Of a stretch of DNA of 47,528 nucleotides, positions 43,240 through 47,528 are shown piece after piece. Both the position numbers and the translations under genes were made by a program. The notes beneath the pieces were generated by a model. It saw only the letters and a list, made by a program, of their open reading frames with translations, ran no database searches and was not told the DNA's origin. Within the stretch, counting starts at the first letter, position 1. Every line of letters begins with the position of its first letter. The stretch is from Gammaproteobacteria bacterium (lineage in GTDB: Bacteria > Pseudomonadota > Gammaproteobacteria > Steroidobacterales > Steroidobacteraceae), in the NCBI GenBank assembly GCA_016874235.1, contig VGUJ01000013.1:1-47528 (forward strand), given 5' to 3'.

Positions 43240-44235
43240 TCAGCGTGAGGCCATGGCAGGCGAAACCGCCTCGACAAGTGGGTTCTCTGTCGTATCGGAT
43301 TCGGGCGCGAGCTCCAACCCGATCATCACGGGAATACCGCTCGCCTCTCGCAGAGCCTCGATGGCGATATCCCAATTGATTGCCACCTCCGAGTCGCCGA
43401 GCAAACTATCGAGACGCTTTTCGAAATCCTCGAGTTTGACGGCGACCGATTGCCCCTGGGCATCGACCGGCGGATGAACTTCAATCCACACCTCACCGTC
43501 GACACGGGTCATTTTCAGAGGCTCGTTGACGAGACTGACTCGGGTCCCCACTTTGACCGCCTCGAACAACACGGCCACATCTTCCGGGTACATTCGAAGA
43601 CAGCCGTGGGTCACGGCCATGCCCACCGCGTCTGGATTGTTGGTGCCGTGAATCAGATAGGCTCCTCCCGGAATATTGAGCCGTAGCGCATGTCCTCCGA
43701 GCGGATTATTGGGTCCTGGCGGAACAACCCGCGGCAACGGATCACCACGAGCCTCATGCTCTTTACGCACCGACTCCGGGGGATACCACGGGGGATCCTT
43801 TTGTTTCGAAACGACTTTGGTGACGCCGATGGGTGTTTGCCAGTCCATTTTTCCGACACTTACCGGAAAGGTCATCACCTTGGCAGACTCGCCTGTCTTG
43901 GGCTTCGGAAAAAAGTACATCCGATGTTCGGGAAGATTGACCACGATGCCTTCACGATCCGACGGCGGGAGCAGCCGCTGACCGGGAATGACAATTTGCG
44001 TCCCCTCCCCCGGCAACCAAGGATCGACCCCTTTATTGACCCGAACGAGTTCCTCGTATCCAAGGCTGTAGCGACGAGCGATTTCGATCAGTGTGTCGTC
44101 ATAGCGAGTACGGATACGCTCGACCTTCCCGAAGATGTCGCCGCCATCTTCGCGTAACTCGTACTCGACCGCGTTGGAGGGGGATGATAAGAGAAGCAGT
44201 GCCGCGAGGATGCATACGCGGAAAATCGACGTCAC
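43240..44235 (-). CDS. LysM-containing L,D-transpeptidase
   Basis: The 331-residue exported protein has a signal peptide (VCILAALLLLSSPSNA), a LysM-like segment at about 38-87 and a YkuD catalytic domain with H196 (LIHGTNN), H210 and the nucleophile C212 in VTHGCLRMYP. It should crosslink peptidoglycan or attach proteins to it in the periplasm. The last 90 or so residues extend beyond the catalytic domain. The GTG at 44235 overlaps the HDOD gene's stop by GTGA. Confidence 0.93.
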   Translation of the reverse strand: MTSIFRVCILAALLLLSSPSNAVEYELREDGGDIFGKVERIRTRYDDTLIEIARRYSLGYEELVRVNKGVDPWLPGEGTQIVIPGQRLLPPSDREGIVVNLPEHRMYFFPKPKTGESAKVMTFPVSVGKMDWQTPIGVTKVVSKQKDPPWYPPESVRKEHEARGDPLPRVVPPGPNNPLGGHALRLNIPGGAYLIHGTNNPDAVGMAVTHGCLRMYPEDVAVLFEAVKVGTRVSLVNEPLKMTRVDGEVWIEVHPPVDAQGQSVAVKLEDFEKRLDSLLGDSEVAINWDIAIEALREASGIPVMIGLELAPESDTTENPLVEAVSPAMASR

Positions 44236-45080
44236 GCCAACGCTCCTCCGAAGGATGCCGCTTCTTGCGCCGCCGAACTGAGGATCTCCTCAGGATTGAC
44301 TATCGCCAGACCCAGACGCATCGCCGGTACAACCAAGGGTAATCTCGAGGCCACACTCGCCGTATCGCCTTTTGAATCGACGAAAATACCTGCGACGTAC
44401 AAAAGATCGGCGACCGGATCTTTTGATGACGGGTCTTTTGCGGTTTCGTAGGTGGTTGCTGCCCGAACGACGGCCTCGGGGAACTCCCAGTTCTTCAGCA
44501 TGGCGCCCGTCAATTTCACATGCCAAGTCTGCAGCAGATGCTCCACGGCCGCAAAGTCGTTAAGGACGTCTTCGTGAGCCGCCGCTTCCGCCAGCAAGTA
44601 AATCTTTCCGACTCCCGAGAGCATTCCACCCAAGATCAGTGCGTCGCGATCGATTCGACGACCTTCGAGCTGGAGCGATAACGCACGAGCAAGCGTCGCA
44701 AGGGCCACGCTCCTCGCCCAAATTTCTCCCATACGACTTTGCACCGGTTTGTAGAGCTTCATATCGCGCAAACTGGCAAAGGCGTACGCAAGAGCCACCG
44801 TGCGAAGTGCGGCCAGACCGATTCGGGCAATGGCCCCACTGATGGTCGTCGTTGGCCCCGTCGACGATTGGAATGCGGCGGAGTTCGCCATCGAGATGAC
44901 ACGACCGGATAGCGCGACGTCCCCACGGACAATGCGCTCGAGGGTCTGGGTCGAAACGAAGTCGTCCTTTAGCTCAACGAGCAGGCGAACACAGGAGTTG
45001 GGGAAACCCGCAATCTCAATCGAGCGCGAGGCAATATCGCCCTGCAGCTTCGCAAGAAACTGTCTCGCATCGAGACCCAT
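44232..45080 (-). CDS. HDOD-domain signalling protein
   Basis: The 282-residue protein has a single HDOD domain covering most of its length, with GDVALSGRVISMANSAAF, GAIARIGLAALRTVALA and LGGMLSGVGKIYLLAEA. HDOD proteins lack the HD metal site and act in two-component, chemotaxis or cyclic-di-GMP signalling, with roles that vary. AGGGG lies before the ATG. It is first in a three-gene coupled unit with the L,D-transpeptidase and the SAM hydrolase, and it abuts motility relics upstream. Confidence 0.88.
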   Translation of the reverse strand: MGLDARQFLAKLQGDIASRSIEIAGFPNSCVRLLVELKDDFVSTQTLERIVRGDVALSGRVISMANSAAFQSSTGPTTTISGAIARIGLAALRTVALAYAFASLRDMKLYKPVQSRMGEIWARSVALATLARALSLQLEGRRIDRDALILGGMLSGVGKIYLLAEAAAHEDVLNDFAAVEHLLQTWHVKLTGAMLKNWEFPEAVVRAATTYETAKDPSSKDPVADLLYVAGIFVDSKGDTASVASRLPLVVPAMRLGLAIVNPEEILSSAAQEAASFGGALA

Positions 45081-45116
45081 ATTGGCCCCTTAAGACAACG
45101 TGACGAACGCCAAGGC

Positions 45117-45320
45117 TCAAGGCGTGGGAGGCGGAGCCTTGGGAATCTCGAGCGACGGATCACGCGACTGCGAATACAAACCTTGACCCATGCGCTCAGG
45201 TTGAAGGATAGCAAGAAGTACGCGCCGATTGGCAGCTCTTCCCTCTATCGAATCGTTGGGTTCTCGATCGACAATGCCGGGCTCGCCAGCCTTATAAAAA
45301 CCTGCGATCCAGAACGTATG
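45117..45320 (-). pseudogene. C-terminal relic of an OmpA/MotB-type protein
   Basis: On the minus strand a frame bounded by TAA at 45323-45321 and TGA at 45119-45117 encodes AGFYKAGEPGIV then PNDSIEGRAANRRVLLAI, the last strand-helix-strand of an OmpA/MotB peptidoglycan-binding domain (pattern N-D-EGR-NRRV), followed by a Pro-rich tail. No start codon precedes the conserved part and the upstream two thirds of the domain are missing. The DNA beyond 45311 instead encodes a FlgN-like end on the other strand. I read it as a truncated gene. Confidence 0.5.
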
Positions 45321-45530
45321 TTACCGCCCCGCTGGGCCGAATGTGCCGATCTCGCGCGTCGCTGCCGCGATCTCAACGACCACAACGGCGCCCTCGTCGC
45401 CTCCCGCATGCGACGCATTCAAGGCATGCTTGAAGTGCTGACGGGTAAACGCAGCGAGAAAGTGACTTACGGGCGGCAAGCTCACCAAGGATTTGGCACA
45501 CGCGGGCGTGTGCTCGCGACGGAAGCCTGA
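45312..45530 (+). pseudogene. C-terminal relic of a FlgN-type flagellar chaperone
   Basis: The frame ending at TGA 45528-45530 encodes LARRCRDLNDHNGALVASR, then IQGMLEVLTGK, VTYGRQ and GFGTRGRVLATEA, matching the C-terminal half of FlgN (cysteine, N-xxNG, VLTG, TYG and the Gly-rich end), which chaperones hook-filament junction proteins. The family is about 140-160 residues, and here the N-terminal half is absent. The frame stays open further left to a TTG at 45183, but there it is antisense to the OmpA-type relic. Some FlgN-like residues (VGFSIDNAGLASL) may reach back to about 45255. No flagellar gene is nearby. Confidence 0.55.
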
Positions 45531-45536
45531 CCAAGA

Positions 45537-45565
45537 TGCAAAGGGCCGCTTTCGCGGCCCCTGCA
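45537..45565. terminator. Hairpin between the FlgN relic and the cupin gene
   Basis: GGGCCGC and GCGGCCC form a perfect seven-pair stem with a TTTC loop, flanked by TGCA on each side that can extend it. Only a short T-run follows on either strand. It lies between convergent genes, so a bidirectional terminator is likely. Confidence 0.55.
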
Positions 45566-45583
45566 TGGTCTCTCCCTGAGACT

Positions 45584-46534
45584 TCAGCGCCGACGGCGTT
45601 TCTTCTTGTGCTTATGTTCGACGTGCCCGTCACCGTGGTGATGTGGCATATCGCCATGCGCATGACCATGGTCGTACTCGAAGTCGACCGGATGGTTATG
45701 TCCGTGGGTATTGATCCATTTATAAAGGTCGGGCTTCCACTGCATGATGCGATTGGCCGCACGATCACGGTTTTCTTCGACGTTCGTCCACGGATTGAAG
45801 TGGAAGTGATTGTAGAGCTGGGTGTCCGTTCGGCCGATGGCAAGAATGCCAAGCTTTGAAGCAAACGCACCGTGGTTGATATACGGCGGACGCCAGAAGT
45901 AGCCGCCCGTCGGCAGATCACCGAACTGCATCATCCAGGACGTGCCCCAGATGTGATACGCCTCTTCGCAGCAGTCGTGGTAGGAAATGTTGTCCTGCCA
46001 AAAGTTCGGCGTCATGCAATAGAGGAACGTGAAGCCTTGGGTCCGCGGGTCGAACCGCAGGATCTTGACCATGCATCCCGGAGCCGTCGCCGGATAGAAG
46101 TTGGTGGACGTCCACTGCATGTCGTCATACGAGTTGACGGCCGCAAAACGGTTTCGCTCTGCGTTTTTGTGATCGCTCGTCGACTCGACGAAAGACGGCT
46201 CGCCGTAGTTATAGAAAATAAGACCCGTGGCGCCGCGCGGGGAGGTCAATTCCTCCATCGCCACACCCGCTGGCACAAAGAAATAACTGCCCGGCCCCCA
46301 CACCTTGTCGCCCACCTTGATCGAGCCCGACATGACGAAGAGCTCGTATTCGGTGTAACTCATGCCCGGCGGTTGGCGGTAGCCCGGCTCGAAGAGGCAA
46401 GTCATGGTACAGGCGCCGTCGTCGGTATCGAGCGACAGCATCTTGTAGTGCATGCCCTTCGGGAAACCCGGCAGGGTCATTTTCTTGAAGGGAACGTCGC
46501 GATCGACGAAGGGTTCGATATGCGGTCTAGCCAT
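45584..46534 (-). CDS. Double-cupin protein with histidine-rich C-terminal tail
   Basis: The 316-residue protein has two cupin-like barrels, the first with CLFEPGYRQPPG, YTEYELFVMSGS and GPGSYFFVPAG, the second including PPYINHGAFASKLG. The last 41 residues hold 12 histidines (HGHNH, HGHAH, HHH, HVEHKH) and end in a basic KKKRRRR. Such tails often bind nickel, zinc or copper, so it may acquire or store its own metal, which is inference. I do not know its reaction. A small basic protein is encoded 24 bases upstream on the same strand, and a VOC gene is divergent beyond that. Confidence 0.75.
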   Translation of the reverse strand: MARPHIEPFVDRDVPFKKMTLPGFPKGMHYKMLSLDTDDGACTMTCLFEPGYRQPPGMSYTEYELFVMSGSIKVGDKVWGPGSYFFVPAGVAMEELTSPRGATGLIFYNYGEPSFVESTSDHKNAERNRFAAVNSYDDMQWTSTNFYPATAPGCMVKILRFDPRTQGFTFLYCMTPNFWQDNISYHDCCEEAYHIWGTSWMMQFGDLPTGGYFWRPPYINHGAFASKLGILAIGRTDTQLYNHFHFNPWTNVEENRDRAANRIMQWKPDLYKWINTHGHNHPVDFEYDHGHAHGDMPHHHGDGHVEHKHKKKRRRR

Positions 46535-46558
46535 GGTGATGTACTCCCTTGACGTCGA

Positions 46559-46813
46559 TCAGAACACAACCTTGAACTTACGCTTCGGTTTCACCGGGAT
46601 TTCTTCCGGTGCGACCTTACGCATCTGGTTGTAGTGAACGTGGACCCCTCGGGTCTGAATTCGGTAGAGGAAGTCCGCGATCCATTTGTCGCGCTTCGGC
46701 GTCAACGCCTCTTGCTCCCCGACGATCTTGTTGTATCGCTTCTTCTGCTCGGCGATCTCTTGCTTGAGCCATGCCTGAATTGCGCGACTGCGTTTGTGGG
46801 CGATGAACTTCAT
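46559..46813 (-). CDS. Small basic helical protein, unknown function
   Basis: This 84-residue product is rich in Lys and Arg and mostly helical (SRAIQAWLKQEIAEQKKRYN, then VGEQEALTPKRDKWIADFL), ending KPKRKFKVVF. A ribosome site GGAG lies before the ATG. It is 24 bases upstream of the cupin gene and probably co-expressed. I recognise no family. Confidence 0.65.
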   Translation of the reverse strand: MKFIAHKRSRAIQAWLKQEIAEQKKRYNKIVGEQEALTPKRDKWIADFLYRIQTRGVHVHYNQMRKVAPEEIPVKPKRKFKVVF

Positions 46814-46955
46814 CTGCTCTCCTCCAACCGTTTAGGTCTGACCCCCACCGGAATATACGCCGCGAAGGGCGCCCGGGTGGAGTCCACCCGCCACTGCTCA
46901 GCATGACTGTCCACTGTGCGACCTCTCGCCCCCAAGGACGGCTAGACTGGTCGGC

Positions 46956-47528
46956 ATGCTGCGCGCCATCCGAATCGTGACGCTCTCGGTTTCCGACCTC
47001 GCTGAGGCGGAGTGTGCCTACGCGGATTGGCTGGGGTATCAGCGCGTGGAGCGCGGACACATCGACGGCGAGCTTGCGGACACCTGGGACACGCCCCTCG
47101 TCGAAGGCAGCCCCTACGCCCTGTTACGAAGCCCGACGGGATCGGAGGTCATACTTCGCCTCATTGAACGCCCCATCACGCCCGGGTTTGCGCCCTTGCA
47201 TACCCACGGCTGGAATGCCCATGAAATGCTCGTTCTGGATCCCGTGTCGCTGGAACAGCGGTTACGCAAACCGGACTCTCCTTTCGAAGTGATTGGTGCC
47301 TCGGCTCCGCTTGATTCGAATCCGAGCATCATCGCCATGCAGGCGATCGGACCGAATCGGGAGCTCAACTATTTCACGCGGATTCCACCCGAGGGCGGTA
47401 CCTTCATCAAAACTACCGCGCGGGCGTTCGTCGATCGTAGTTTCATCATGGTGGTTGGCGGATCATCGCTATCGGCGCTTCGAGAGTTTTATGCGCTGCG
47501 GCTCGGAATGACCGTCACCGACTCATTC
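46956..47528 (+). CDS. VOC (glyoxalase-fold) protein, cut by window edge
   Basis: From ATG 46956 the frame is open to the right edge (191 codons). It begins IRIVTLSVSDLAEAECAYAD and shows HTHGWNAHEMLV, SPFEVIGAS, MQAIGPNRELNYFT and AFVDRSFIMVVGG, matching the VOC protein at 12696-13589 along its length. It is divergent from the small protein-cupin pair across 142 bases. The C-terminal part is outside the window. Confidence 0.8.
   Translation, partial: MLRAIRIVTLSVSDLAEAECAYADWLGYQRVERGHIDGELADTWDTPLVEGSPYALLRSPTGSEVILRLIERPITPGFAPLHTHGWNAHEMLVLDPVSLEQRLRKPDSPFEVIGASAPLDSNPSIIAMQAIGPNRELNYFTRIPPEGGTFIKTTARAFVDRSFIMVVGGSSLSALREFYALRLGMTVTDSF

Noticed and set aside
45373-45921. 182-codon minus-strand frame over the FlgN relic and cupin end
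   Set aside because: The product is Arg/Ser/Thr-rich and out of frame with both recognisable coding stretches.
46617-47060. 147-codon minus-strand frame
   Set aside because: It overlaps the small basic protein and the start of the VOC gene in other frames and shows no domain.

Overview
The window is GC-rich, densely packed chromosomal DNA, most likely from a gammaproteobacterium related to the Xanthomonadales/Nevskiales group. That placement is an inference. It rests on a bifunctional HisB, a LysC-LysA fusion, a tonB-exbB-exbD-exbD operon, a MetX/MetB pair behind a SAM riboswitch, a TrpR-like yerC gene leading the his operon, and a leucine-attenuated ilvC-leu operon. I see no tRNA, rRNA, CRISPR array, insertion sequence or prophage gene.

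Region 1 (1-15219) looks catabolic or accessory. A nucleosidase gene (mtnN) faces a minus-strand block: HMG-CoA-lyase-like protein, hydantoinase/oxoprolinase A and B, an intrinsic terminator, a cysteine hydrolase, an orphan Tat-exported molybdenum hydroxylase large subunit, a DASS transporter and a small membrane protein. Divergent from it run a class III CoA-transferase, a second cysteine hydrolase, a VOC-fold protein, a methyltransferase and a small helical protein. The set resembles a pathway that opens a cyclic amide or N-heterocycle, hydrolyses the amide and finishes through CoA thioesters. The substrate is unknown.

Region 2 (15237-20178) is one TonB energy-transduction cluster on the minus strand, tonB-exbB-exbD-exbD, followed after a terminator by two tandem exported repeat proteins.

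Region 3 (20520-29559) is branched-chain amino acid synthesis: pepA and ilvD, overlapping by ATGA, diverge from a leucine-rich leader peptide and attenuator that precede ilvC-leuA-leuC-leuD-leuB. No acetohydroxyacid synthase gene lies here. Region 4 (29567-31965) is metX-metB behind a SAM-I type riboswitch whose P1 helix contains the metX start codon. Region 5 (31984-39492) is a complete histidine operon, yerC-hisG-hisDC-hisB-hisH-hisA-hisF-hisIE, with almost every junction overlapping and an in-frame HisD-HisC fusion. Region 6 (39489-45080), on the minus strand, holds lysC-lysA and a small acidic protein, then a SAM hydrolase family protein, an L,D-transpeptidase and an HDOD protein.

Region 7 (45117-45530) carries what look like two truncated flagellar or motility relics joined head to head, an OmpA/MotB-type C-terminus and a FlgN-type C-terminus, suggesting a deletion. 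Region 8 (45584-47528) has a double-cupin protein with a histidine-rich tail, a small basic protein and, divergent, a cut-off VOC protein that is a paralogue of the one in region 1. This ties the two ends of the window to one kind of metabolism.
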